64,000 bases of DNA from Pseudomonas sp. RIT-PI-r. GTDB taxonomy: Bacteria > Pseudomonadota > Gammaproteobacteria > Pseudomonadales > Pseudomonadaceae. This document shows positions 7,198 through 15,248 of the stretch, piece by piece. The first letter of the stretch is position 1, and each line of letters opens with the position of its first letter. A program made the position numbers and the translations under genes. The notes under the pieces are model-generated. The model saw only the letters and a program-made list of their open reading frames with translations. It made no database searches and was not told the origin of the DNA. The stretch spans positions 434,001 through 498,000 of the forward strand of contig NZ_LIGE01000025.1 of assembly GCF_001297015.1 (NCBI RefSeq). The letters run 5' to 3'.

Positions 7198-8499
7198 TCA
7201 GGTGGTAGTGGGCAGCCATAGCCGGAAGCGTGCGCCACCCAACGGTGAGGATTCCACGGTCAGGGTGCCACCCTGCGCTTCCAGGGCCCGGCGACTGATG
7301 GCCAGACCCAGGCCAAAACCACCGGTGGCCCGGTCGCGGCTACGGTCCAGCCGGTAGAACGGCTCGAAAATCCGCTCGCGCTCATCGTCCGGGATGCCGA
7401 TCCCGTCGTCGTCCACCCAGATCTCACAACCTTCGCCACTGACCTGCACGCCGATCTGAATGCGTTTCTCACAGTAACGCATGGCATTGCGCAGCAGATT
7501 CTGGATGGCGCGGGCGGTCAGGCGCGGATCCAGCGAGAAGCGTTCGAGCTGACCATGCAACAACACGTCGATGACGATTTCCGGCGACTCCAGCTCCTCA
7601 TCGACGCTGCCGAGAATGCTGTCGATGAATTCGTCCAGTGAGACTTCAATCTGCTCCGGCAATTGCGCCGGGTTCTGCAAGCGGCTGTAGGACAGCAGCT
7701 CAAGCACCAGCTCATCGAGTTCACGAATGTGCGCGACCAGGCCCTGCAAGCGCTCGCGGCTGGCGGCCGGCAAATCGTCGGACAGCGCCAGCGCGAGGCC
7801 GAAATCGAGACGCGTCAGCGGAGTACGCAGTTCATGGGAGACAGCATTGAGAAGGTCGCGCTGCTGATTCAACAGGTTTTCGATGTCGCCGGCCATGGTG
7901 TCGAACACGTTGGCCAGACTGCCGATGTTCGAACTCTGGGCGATTTTCGTGCGCTCGCTCAAATGACCTTTACCGAAGCGTTCGGCAGTGCCCTTGAGGC
8001 GTTCGAGATCGCGCCAGTGCGGGCGCAACCAAAGCAGCAGGCACGCCAGCAGGCTCGCGCCGATCAACACGTTAATGCTCCAGTACAACAGATTGACGTC
8101 CATCGGGTCCGGCGGCACGACCATTTGCACCGCCATATCGTCATTGAGCGGTGTCACTGCCAGCGTGCGCCAGCCCCAGTCGCCGATGCGCACCACGTTT
8201 TCGCCACGGCGCAGTCGTTGCTGCTCGATCGCGGTGAAATCGGCGTTATCGATGCGCGCAAGGACGATGTGCAACGGCTGGAAATCCTTGTCCATCGACG
8301 CCGCAATCGCCGGCCACTGTTCGTGCGGTGCAGCATGAAACTGCTTGGTGATCAGCGATTGCAGGCCGCGCGAATAATCCAGGTTATAGGTGACGAAGCG
8401 TTCACGGAATGCCATGACCACCAGGTCCGGTACCAGATAGATCGCCGCGCTGTACGAGATGATCGTCACCAGGTACAGGCGAAACAGGATGCGAAACAT
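7198..8499 (-). CDS. rstB: RstB-like sensor histidine kinase
   Basis: A 433-residue kinase, the same length as E. coli RstB and similar through its whole sequence. It has a first membrane segment at 5-30, a periplasmic domain of about 115 residues, a second segment after YWSINVLIGASLL, and a HAMP linker (LRPHWRDLERLKGTAERFGKGHL). The phospho-acceptor box is AVSHELRTPLTRL, with an N box (NLLRNAMRY) and G boxes (DDGIGIPDDER, GGFGLGLAI). The start at 8499 lies 4 bases after the response-regulator stop; a longer frame to 8679 runs inside that gene and is rejected. It probably phosphorylates the adjacent RstA-like regulator. Confidence 0.85.
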   Translation of the reverse strand: MFRILFRLYLVTIISYSAAIYLVPDLVVMAFRERFVTYNLDYSRGLQSLITKQFHAAPHEQWPAIAASMDKDFQPLHIVLARIDNADFTAIEQQRLRRGENVVRIGDWGWRTLAVTPLNDDMAVQMVVPPDPMDVNLLYWSINVLIGASLLACLLLWLRPHWRDLERLKGTAERFGKGHLSERTKIAQSSNIGSLANVFDTMAGDIENLLNQQRDLLNAVSHELRTPLTRLDFGLALALSDDLPAASRERLQGLVAHIRELDELVLELLSYSRLQNPAQLPEQIEVSLDEFIDSILGSVDEELESPEIVIDVLLHGQLERFSLDPRLTARAIQNLLRNAMRYCEKRIQIGVQVSGEGCEIWVDDDGIGIPDDERERIFEPFYRLDRSRDRATGGFGLGLAISRRALEAQGGTLTVESSPLGGARFRLWLPTTT

Positions 8500-8503
8500 C
8501 AGC

Positions 8504-9205
8504 TCAGCATTCCCACTCGGAACGGCTGAACAGATAACCCTTGCCCCACACGGTCTTGATCTTGCGCGCCTCACCGGCGTGGTCGTCGAACTTGCGCCGC
8601 AGCTTGGAGATCGCAACGTCCACCGAACGGTCGGTGCCATTGAATTCAATGCCGCGCAAACGTTGCAGAATCTGGTCACGACTCAGCACTTCGCCGGCAT
8701 GCCGGGCCAGCACGACCAGTAAATTGTACTCGCCGCTGGACAGTTCCACCGGTTGCTCGCGCCAGGTCACGGTACGCTCGGACAGATCAATGCACAGGTT
8801 GCCCATGACGATGCGATCGTTGACCGTCAACGGTTCGCCGAGGCTGCTGCGGCGCAACAAGGTGCGTACCCGCGCGAGCAAAACACGCGGCTCGCAGGGC
8901 TTGGTGACGTAATCGTCGGCGCCCATTTCCAGGCCCAGCACCTGATCGTGGCTGTCATCGCGGGCGGTGAGCATCAGGATCGGCAACGTCGCCGAGTCGG
9001 CCCGCAGCAAGCGGCACACCTGCAGGCCATCGAGGCCCGGCAACATCAGGTCGAGAATCACCAGGTCCGGCGGATTGACCCGCGCCCGCTCACGTACGTG
9101 ATCGCCACGGCCGATGACACTGACGGAATAGCCGTTGCGTTCCAGATAGCTGGAAATCAGTTCGGCGAGGGCGGTGTCGTCTTCGACCAGGAGGATGTTG
9201 GGCAT
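8504..9205 (-). CDS. rstA: RstA-like OmpR-family response regulator
   Basis: A 233-residue regulator with a receiver domain (acidic pocket VEDD, phospho-acceptor Asp52 in VILDLMLPG, Lys in VTKP) and a winged-helix DNA-binding domain ending KIKTVWGKGYLFSR. It is the first gene of the two-component operon. It lies head-to-head with the RND efflux operon across a 293-base intergenic region that holds a REP doublet, so regulation of that pump is plausible but not shown. Confidence 0.87.
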   Translation of the reverse strand: MPNILLVEDDTALAELISSYLERNGYSVSVIGRGDHVRERARVNPPDLVILDLMLPGLDGLQVCRLLRADSATLPILMLTARDDSHDQVLGLEMGADDYVTKPCEPRVLLARVRTLLRRSSLGEPLTVNDRIVMGNLCIDLSERTVTWREQPVELSSGEYNLLVVLARHAGEVLSRDQILQRLRGIEFNGTDRSVDVAISKLRRKFDDHAGEARKIKTVWGKGYLFSRSEWEC

Positions 9206-9245
9206 GGAGGTGTTCCAGAAAGTGCAGTGGCGACATTGCAGGCCT

Positions 9246-9338
9246 CATCGCGGGCAAGCCCGCTCCCACAGTGCTTTCGGGTGTTCACATGATTTGTGTC
9301 CACAACCGATCCCTGGGGGAGCGGGCAAGCCCGCGATG
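9246..9338. repeat. REP doublet, CATCGCGGGCAAGCCCGCTCCC family
   Basis: Two 22-base copies in inverted orientation with a loop of about 48 bases, between rstA and the RND operon. This is a third sequence family, distinct from the GAGCAGGCTC and GCTGCCGCAGG types, though the GGGCAAGCCC core has the same hairpin plan. Confidence 0.8.
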
Positions 9339-9498
9339 ACGATGCAACTGTCGCAATAAATTTCAAGGGCTAAAGGATATACGCCCTCAGCCGCCCCTGA
9401 GTAAAACCCTTACACAATTTCACACAGCGCCTACAAAGCTTCACCGCTACTCTCGGCGACTGGCCGTAGGATGCAGGCATCAATATTGGGGGTGGTAA

Positions 9499-10656
9499 AT
9501 GTCGAACAAACTGTTGGCCGGGCTCGGCCTGATCGCAATGGCGCTGACGCTGAGTGCCTGTGACTCGTCCTCGAACGCCGAGGAACAGGCGCCACCGGCC
9601 ACCGTGCGCATCGAAACCATCGAGGCCCATCCCCTGTCGATCAGCAGCGAACTCAGCGGCCGCGTCGCTGCGCCGCGCATTGCCGAAGTCCGCGCACGGG
9701 TTGCCGGCGTGGTGCTGCAGCGCACCTTCCGAGAAGGCAGCGACGTGAAAAAGGGTGACGTGCTGTTCCGCATCGATCCGGCGCCGTTCAAGGCTGACCT
9801 CGACAGCGCAGAAGCCGCGCTGCGCAAAGCCGAAGCCAATGCCTTCCAGGCAAAACTGCAGGAACAACGCTACGCGCAGCTGATCGACGACAAGGCCATC
9901 AGTGGTCAGGACTACGACAACGCGCGCGCCAATGCCCGGCAAACCGCCGCCGACGTCGCGGCCAACAAGGCCGCCGTCGAGCGGGCGAAACTGAATCTGG
10001 GTTATGCCACCGTCGTCGCACCGATTTCCGGGCGTGTGGGGCGTGCGCTGGTCACCGAAGGCGCGCTGGTCGGGCAGAACGAAACCACGCCGCTGGCATT
10101 GATTCAGCAGTTGAACCCGATTCACGCCGACGTCACGCAATCGACCCGCGAACTCAACGAACTGCGGCGTGCATTCCGCTCCGGGCAGTTGCAGGAGGTC
10201 GGTCAGGATCAGGTCAAGGTCACGCTGATTCAGGATGACGGCAGTCTCTATGCGTTGCCGGGCAAACTGCTGTTCAGCGATATCACGGTTGATCCGGGCA
10301 CAGGCCAGATCATCTTGCGCAGCGAATTTCCGAACCCGGACCTCGATCTGCTGCCGGGCAGTTTCATCCGGGTGCGCATCGAACAGGCGAAGATCCAGAA
10401 CGGTATTACCGTGCCGCAACGCGCCGTTCAACGTGACAGCGCCGGCATCGCGCAAGTGCTGACCGTCGACGAGCAAATGCGTGTGGCGCAGCAACCGGTG
10501 CAACTGGGCGCGGTGCAAAACGATCGCTGGATCGTCACCGGCGGTCTCAAGCCCGGCGACCGCATCGTCGTCGAAGGCGTGCAGCACGCCCGTCCTGGCG
10601 AAAAAGTGCAGATCGACGATACCCCTCTTCCACTTGCCCAGACTTCTGGTCAGTAA
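9499..10656 (+). CDS. RND efflux periplasmic adaptor lipoprotein (MexA/AcrA family)
   Basis: A 385-residue membrane-fusion protein. The lipoprotein signal ends in LSAC with Cys21. Barrel-sandwich hybrid halves flank an alpha-hairpin (ADLDSAEAALRKAEANAFQ... AVERAKLNLGYATVVAPISGRVGRA), followed by beta-barrel and membrane-proximal domains. It links the inner-membrane pump to an outer-membrane channel. It sits 15 bases before the pump gene. No outer-membrane factor gene follows, so the system probably borrows an OprM-type channel encoded elsewhere. The substrate is unknown. Confidence 0.92.
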   Translation: MSNKLLAGLGLIAMALTLSACDSSSNAEEQAPPATVRIETIEAHPLSISSELSGRVAAPRIAEVRARVAGVVLQRTFREGSDVKKGDVLFRIDPAPFKADLDSAEAALRKAEANAFQAKLQEQRYAQLIDDKAISGQDYDNARANARQTAADVAANKAAVERAKLNLGYATVVAPISGRVGRALVTEGALVGQNETTPLALIQQLNPIHADVTQSTRELNELRRAFRSGQLQEVGQDQVKVTLIQDDGSLYALPGKLLFSDITVDPGTGQIILRSEFPNPDLDLLPGSFIRVRIEQAKIQNGITVPQRAVQRDSAGIAQVLTVDEQMRVAQQPVQLGAVQNDRWIVTGGLKPGDRIVVEGVQHARPGEKVQIDDTPLPLAQTSGQ

Positions 10657-10671
10657 GCAGGACGCTTTTCC

Positions 10672-13600
10672 ATGCCGCAATTCTTTATCGACCGTCCGGT
10701 GTTTGCCTGGGTCGTCGCGTTGTTCATCCTGCTGGCCGGTGCGCTCGCCATCCCGCAATTGCCGGTGGCGCAATACCCCGATGTCGCGCCGCCGCAGATC
10801 GAAATCTATGCCGTGTACCCTGGTGCGTCGGCGCAAACCGTCGACGAAAGCGTGGTCAGCCTGATCGAAGAAGAGCTCAACGGTGCCGATCACCTGCTGT
10901 ACTTCGAATCGCAGAGCAGCCTTGGCAGTGCGACGATCAAGGCGACTTTCCAGCCTGGCACCAATCCGGAGCTGGCGCAGGTCGACGTGCAAAACCGCCT
11001 GAAAGTGGTCGAGTCGCGTCTGCCGCAAGCGGTCAATCAGCAAGGCTTGCAGGTGGAGAAAGTCTCCTCCGGTTTCCTCCTGCTGATCACCCTGACGTCC
11101 AGTGACGGCAAACTCGACGACGTCGCGCTCAGCGATTATCTGGCGCGCAACGTGATGAACGAGATCAAGCGTCTCGACGGCGTCGGCAAGGCGCAGCTGT
11201 ATGGCGCCGAGCGAGCGATGCGCGTGTGGATCGATCCGCAGAAACTCATCGGTTTCAACCTGACGCCGGCGGACGTCAACGCCGCCATCGTCGCGCAGAA
11301 CGCCCAGGTTTCCGCCGGCAGCATTGGCGATTTGCCAAACCCGTCCAGCCAGGAAATCACCGCAACCATTCTGGTGAAAGGTCAGTTGTCGACGCCGCAA
11401 GAGTTCGCCGACATCGTGCTCAAGGCTAATCGCGACGGCTCCACCGTGCGCATCGGTGATGTGGCGCGGGTCGAGATCGGCAGTCAGGAATACCAGTTCG
11501 GCACGCGCCTCAACGGCAAGCCGTCCACCGCCGTCGGCGTGCAGCTGTCGCCGGGGGCCAACGCGCTGAACACCGCGACGCTGGTGCGGGCGAAGATGGA
11601 TGAGCTGGCGCGCTATTTCCCGGCGGGGGTGGAATACAAGATCCCGTACGATACTTCACCGTTCGTCAAAGTCTCGATCACCAAAGTGGTCTACACCTTG
11701 GGCGAAGCGATGTTGCTGGTGTTCGCGGTGATGTTCCTGTTTCTGCAGAACGTGCGTTACACGCTGATCCCGACACTGGTGGTGCCAGTGGCATTGATGG
11801 GCACGTTCGCGACCATGCTGGCGCTGGGCTTCTCAATCAACGTGCTGACCATGTTCGGCATGGTCCTGGCCATTGGCATTCTGGTGGACGACGCGATTGT
11901 CGTGGTCGAAAACGTCGAACGGATCATGGCCACCGAGGGTTTGTCGCCCAAGGAAGCCACACGCAAGGCGATGACGCAGATCACTGGCGCAATCATCGGC
12001 ATCACGCTGGTGCTGGTGGCGGTGTTCATTCCGATGGCCTTCATGCAGGGCTCGGTCGGGGTGATCTACCAACAGTTCTCGCTGTCGATGGCCACGTCCA
12101 TTCTGTTCTCGGCGTTCCTTGCCCTGACCTTGACCCCAGCGCTGTGCGCAACGCTGCTCAAGCCGATTGCCAAGGGTGAACATCACGAGAAATCCGGGTT
12201 CTTCGGCTGGTTCAACCGCCGCTTCGAGCACCTGACCGATCGTTATCAGGGCTGGGTCGGCTATGCGCTGAAACGTAGTGGCCGATACCTGCTGATCTAC
12301 GTCGTCCTGCTGGTGGGGCTCGGTCTGTGCTTCGCGCGTCTGCCCTCCTCGTTCCTGCCGGTGGAAGATCAGGGTTACACCATCACTGACATTCAACTGC
12401 CACCCGGTGCGACCAAGAATCGTACGGTGGCCGTGGCGGAACAGCTCGAGGCGCATAACGCCGGCGAGCCAGGGATCAGCGACAGTGTGGTGATTCTCGG
12501 TTTCAGCTTCTCCGGTAGCGGCCAGAACGCAGCCTTGGCGTTTTCGACCTTGAAGGACTGGTCGCAGCGCGGCAGTGATGACTCCGCCAGCTCGATTGCC
12601 GACCGCGCCAATATCGCGTTGAGCGAGATCAAGGACGCCATGGCGTTCTCGGTACTGCCACCGCCCGTGGATGGCCTGGGCACATCGAGTGGTTTCGAGT
12701 TCCGTTTGCAGGATCGCGGCGGCCTCGGCCATGCGACCTTGATGCAGGCGCGCACCGAACTGCTCGCGGCAGCGGAGAAAAGCCCGGTACTGATGAACGT
12801 GCGCGAAAGCGCGCTGGCCGAAGCGCCGCAAGTGCAATTGGTCGTCGACCGCAAGCAGGCAAATGCCTTGGGCGTATCGTTTGCCGACATTGGTAATGTG
12901 CTGTCCACCGCCGTCGGTTCCAGCTACATCAACGACTTCCCCAACCAGGGGCGCATGCAGCGTGTCGTCGTGCAAGCCGAAGGCGATCAACGCAGCCAGG
13001 TCGCCGACCTGCTGAAAATGCACGTACGCAACAACACCGGGCACATGGTGCCGCTGTCAGCGTTCGTGCAGGCCAACTGGATTCAGGGCCCGGCGCAGTT
13101 GACCCGTTACAACGGTTATCCGGCGATTGCGATTTCCGGCGAACCGTCAGCGGGGCACAGTACCGGTGAGGCCATGGCCGAAATCGAACGTCTGGTAGCG
13201 CAGGGCCCGAAAGGCCTTGGTCAGGAATGGACCGGGTTGTCGTTGCAGGAACGCCTGTCCGGCAATCAGGCGCCGATCCTCCTCGGTCTGTCCTTGCTGG
13301 TGGTGTTCCTGTGTCTGGCGGCGCTGTACGAGAGTTGGTCGATTCCAACCTCGGTGTTGCTGGTGGTGCCACTGGGCGTGCTCGGCGCGGTGCTGGCCGT
13401 GACGTTGCGCGGCATGCCCAATGATGTGTTCTTCAAGGTCGGGCTGATCACCATCATCGGCCTCTCGGCAAAGAACGCGATCCTGATCATCGAGTTTGCC
13501 AAGAGCTTGTATGACGAAGGGCATGACCTGATCGATGCGACGTTGCAGGCAGCACGTCTGCGTCTGCGTCCGATCGTGATGACGTCGCTGGCGTTCATTC

Positions 13601-13767
13601 TCGGTGTGGTGCCACTGGCCATCGCCACTGGCGCCAGTTCCGCAAGCCAACAAGCCATCGGGACCGGGGTGATCGGCGGCATGATCACCGCGACGCTGGC
13701 GGTGATCTTCGTCCCGGTCTTCTTCGTCGTCGTCATGAAGCTCGTACAACGATTCACCAGGCACTGA
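10672..13767 (+). CDS. RND multidrug efflux transporter (AcrB/MexB, HAE1 family)
   Basis: A 1031-residue proton-driven pump. The start MPQFFIDRPVFAWV is typical. Twelve membrane segments split around two large periplasmic loops. The proton-relay Asp pair lies in GILVDDAIVVVENVER and the Lys in GLSAKNAILIIEFAKS. HAE1 pumps export antibiotics, solvents and dyes. The operon lacks an outer-membrane factor, as in P. aeruginosa MexJK, but I cannot say that it is orthologous. The divergent RstBA-like system is a candidate regulator. Confidence 0.93.
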   Translation: MPQFFIDRPVFAWVVALFILLAGALAIPQLPVAQYPDVAPPQIEIYAVYPGASAQTVDESVVSLIEEELNGADHLLYFESQSSLGSATIKATFQPGTNPELAQVDVQNRLKVVESRLPQAVNQQGLQVEKVSSGFLLLITLTSSDGKLDDVALSDYLARNVMNEIKRLDGVGKAQLYGAERAMRVWIDPQKLIGFNLTPADVNAAIVAQNAQVSAGSIGDLPNPSSQEITATILVKGQLSTPQEFADIVLKANRDGSTVRIGDVARVEIGSQEYQFGTRLNGKPSTAVGVQLSPGANALNTATLVRAKMDELARYFPAGVEYKIPYDTSPFVKVSITKVVYTLGEAMLLVFAVMFLFLQNVRYTLIPTLVVPVALMGTFATMLALGFSINVLTMFGMVLAIGILVDDAIVVVENVERIMATEGLSPKEATRKAMTQITGAIIGITLVLVAVFIPMAFMQGSVGVIYQQFSLSMATSILFSAFLALTLTPALCATLLKPIAKGEHHEKSGFFGWFNRRFEHLTDRYQGWVGYALKRSGRYLLIYVVLLVGLGLCFARLPSSFLPVEDQGYTITDIQLPPGATKNRTVAVAEQLEAHNAGEPGISDSVVILGFSFSGSGQNAALAFSTLKDWSQRGSDDSASSIADRANIALSEIKDAMAFSVLPPPVDGLGTSSGFEFRLQDRGGLGHATLMQARTELLAAAEKSPVLMNVRESALAEAPQVQLVVDRKQANALGVSFADIGNVLSTAVGSSYINDFPNQGRMQRVVVQAEGDQRSQVADLLKMHVRNNTGHMVPLSAFVQANWIQGPAQLTRYNGYPAIAISGEPSAGHSTGEAMAEIERLVAQGPKGLGQEWTGLSLQERLSGNQAPILLGLSLLVVFLCLAALYESWSIPTSVLLVVPLGVLGAVLAVTLRGMPNDVFFKVGLITIIGLSAKNAILIIEFAKSLYDEGHDLIDATLQAARLRLRPIVMTSLAFILGVVPLAIATGASSASQQAIGTGVIGGMITATLAVIFVPVFFVVVMKLVQRFTRH

Positions 13768-13774
13768 TGCAAAA

Positions 13775-13850
13775 GTAGGAGCTGCCGCAGGCTGCGATCT
13801 TTTGATGTTGTTTTGAAGATCAAAAGATCGCAGCCTGCGGCAGCTCCTAC
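13775..13850. repeat. REP/REPIN, GTAGGAGCTGCCGCAGG family
   Basis: Perfect inverted repeat with arms of about 34 bases, starting 7 bases after the pump stop codon. It may stabilise or end the efflux mRNA. Same family as 3583. Confidence 0.85.
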
Positions 13851-13904
13851 AAAAGCAAGGTTGTGTGAGCTATGGTGCTGGGACAGTTCACCAAGTGAGT
13901 CCCC

Positions 13905-14546
13905 ATGCGCTTTCTCGCTCGCACCCACCCTCGCCTGTCTGCCGCCGCCCTGTTCGGCCTTGCCACCGGCCTGTTGGCACCCGCCGACTCCATCGTCAGT
14001 AAAATCCTCATTGGCTGGAACGCCGGTGTCTGGACTTACCTGATCCTGATGTTCTGGCTGACCGTGCGCGCCAAGGCCCCGGACGTCAAACGCATCGCTG
14101 AAGTCGAAGACGAAAATGCCGGGCTGGTGCTGTTCGTGGTGTGCATCGCCGCGCTGGCGAGTCTGGCGACCATCACCTTCGAACTGGCGGGCAGCAAAGA
14201 CCTGGAAACCGCGCGCAAGCTCATGCATTACGGGTTTACCGCACTCACAGTGATCGGTTCGTGGCTACTGATCGGAGTGATTTTCTGCGTGCACTACGCC
14301 CGCCTGTTTTACACCTGGGATGGCAAGGAACCGGCGCTGCGTTTCGCCGAAGGACTGACCACGCCCAACTATTGGGACTTCTTGTACTTCTCGTTCACCA
14401 TCGGCGTGGCGGTGCAAACAGCGGATGTGGGCGTGGCGACGCGGGATATCCGCAAGATTGTGCTGGCGCAATCGTTGATCGGGTTCGTATTCAACACGGC
14501 GATATTGGGCTTCTCGATCAATATTGCGGCAGGGTTGTTTAGTTGA
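13905..14546 (+). CDS. DUF1345 inner-membrane protein
   Basis: A 213-residue protein with about five membrane segments and the conserved DUF1345 stretch around [21 protein letters not shown] and [22 protein letters not shown]. The family has no settled function, although the final motif is ion-channel-like. The gene stands alone between a REP element and the start of the A/T-rich accessory block. Confidence 0.85.
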   Translation: MRFLARTHPRLSAAALFGLATGLLAPADSIVSKILIGWNAGVWTYLILMFWLTVRAKAPDVKRIAEVEDENAGLVLFVVCIAALASLATITFELAGSKDLETARKLMHYGFTALTVIGSWLLIGVIFCVHYARLFYTWDGKEPALRFAEGLTTPNYWDFLYFSFTIGVAVQTADVGVATRDIRKIVLAQSLIGFVFNTAILGFSINIAAGLFS

Positions 14547-14629
14547 AGGTGGCCTGGAAGACGACAATTACTTGGCAACCGGCGATGTTATCCAAGAACC
14601 ATTAGTTTCACAGATTGGAGACTTCGTAA

Positions 14630-14674
14630 ACTGTCAACAGTGACAGTATACAATCCCTATACGGACAGTATTAG
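14630..14674 (+). promoter_or_regulatory. Lux-box-like dyad plus -10 element upstream of the 152-residue gene
   Basis: A perfect dyad ACTGTCA-ACAG-TGACAGT occupies 14630-14647 and contains the CT-N12-AG core of LuxR-family operators. The hexamer TATTAG at 14669-14674 is a fair -10. With a start near 14681 the dyad would be centred at about -42.5, the usual place for LuxR-type activation. The same CTGTCA-N4-TGACAG occurs at 21110. A second GACAGTA copy at 14664 forms a direct repeat with the dyad's right half. The regulator is inferred. Confidence 0.55.
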
Positions 14675-14740
14675 ATGGCTCATCCAGGATTAGGGCTAAG
14701 GCCTTTGGGTACCTCTTCTTTCGTAACGGAGACCGATTCC

Positions 14741-15199
14741 ATGAAAGCGGTAATCAAGCGCACCAGCTTCGCAGACGGTAACTATGTCAATGCAGCAGCA
14801 TTTGCTACGAAAACAGAATTTCCAGAGTTTATCGCCACTTCTCGACTGATAGACAACGTGAAATCCGGGCCACAAAAAACCGACGCCGTTCTTATTACAG
14901 CCGTACATCGACCCGCCGCAAAGACAAAGGCAAAAAGCCTGGCTGCTCGGACAGTGTACATTTCATTACCGGCCAATTTCGCCGTTGGCGATTATGAGTT
15001 GAGATCGCGCGCTGATGTGGACTTTAGTTTTAAAGATGCTGATGGGACTGTCTATGAAAGCGTCTCTGGAAATATCAAACTGGAGCCAGCGCTTGGAGAC
15101 AACGTCAAAGGCAGTTTCCAGGCAGCTCTTGAGTATCCAGGTACAGAGGGCGACACGTTTACCCTGAAAGGCAATTTTCAGGTTTTGAAGGCTGGATGA
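14741..15199 (+). CDS. Unknown 152-residue protein under a lux-box-like promoter
   Basis: I do not recognise this family. The start at 14741 has AACGGAGA about 9 bases upstream; an in-frame ATG at 14675 would place the promoter's inferred transcription start inside the gene. There is no signal peptide or membrane segment. The middle is basic (RPAAKTKAKSLAART) and the C-terminal half has alternating hydrophobic residues suggesting a beta-sandwich (TVYISLPANFAVGDYELRS, VKGSFQAALEYP, FTLKGNFQVL). It contains no cysteine. G+C is visibly lower than in flanking genes. It converges on the autotransporter gene and shares a bidirectional terminator with it. Confidence 0.75.
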   Translation: MKAVIKRTSFADGNYVNAAAFATKTEFPEFIATSRLIDNVKSGPQKTDAVLITAVHRPAAKTKAKSLAARTVYISLPANFAVGDYELRSRADVDFSFKDADGTVYESVSGNIKLEPALGDNVKGSFQAALEYPGTEGDTFTLKGNFQVLKAG

Positions 15200-15210
15200 A
15201 TAAAAGCATT

Positions 15211-15243
15211 AAAAAAAAAGGAAGGCTAAGCCTCCCTTTTTTT
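15211..15243. terminator. Bidirectional rho-independent terminator
   Basis: A-run, stem GGAGGC/GCCTCC-like around a TAA loop, then a T-run. It can end transcripts both from the 152-residue gene on the plus strand and from the autotransporter on the minus strand. Confidence 0.85.
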
Positions 15244-15248
15244 ATGAC

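Noticed and set aside
9370..11400. 676-codon open frame on the minus strand
   Set aside because: It is antisense to the RND adaptor and pump genes, whose protein families are clear. The frame is open because of high-GC codon usage and encodes His/Arg/Gln-rich low-complexity sequence.
14675..14740. ATG at 14675 as start of the 152-residue protein
   Set aside because: No SD, and it would lie at or before the predicted transcription start; ATG 14741 has AACGGAGA.
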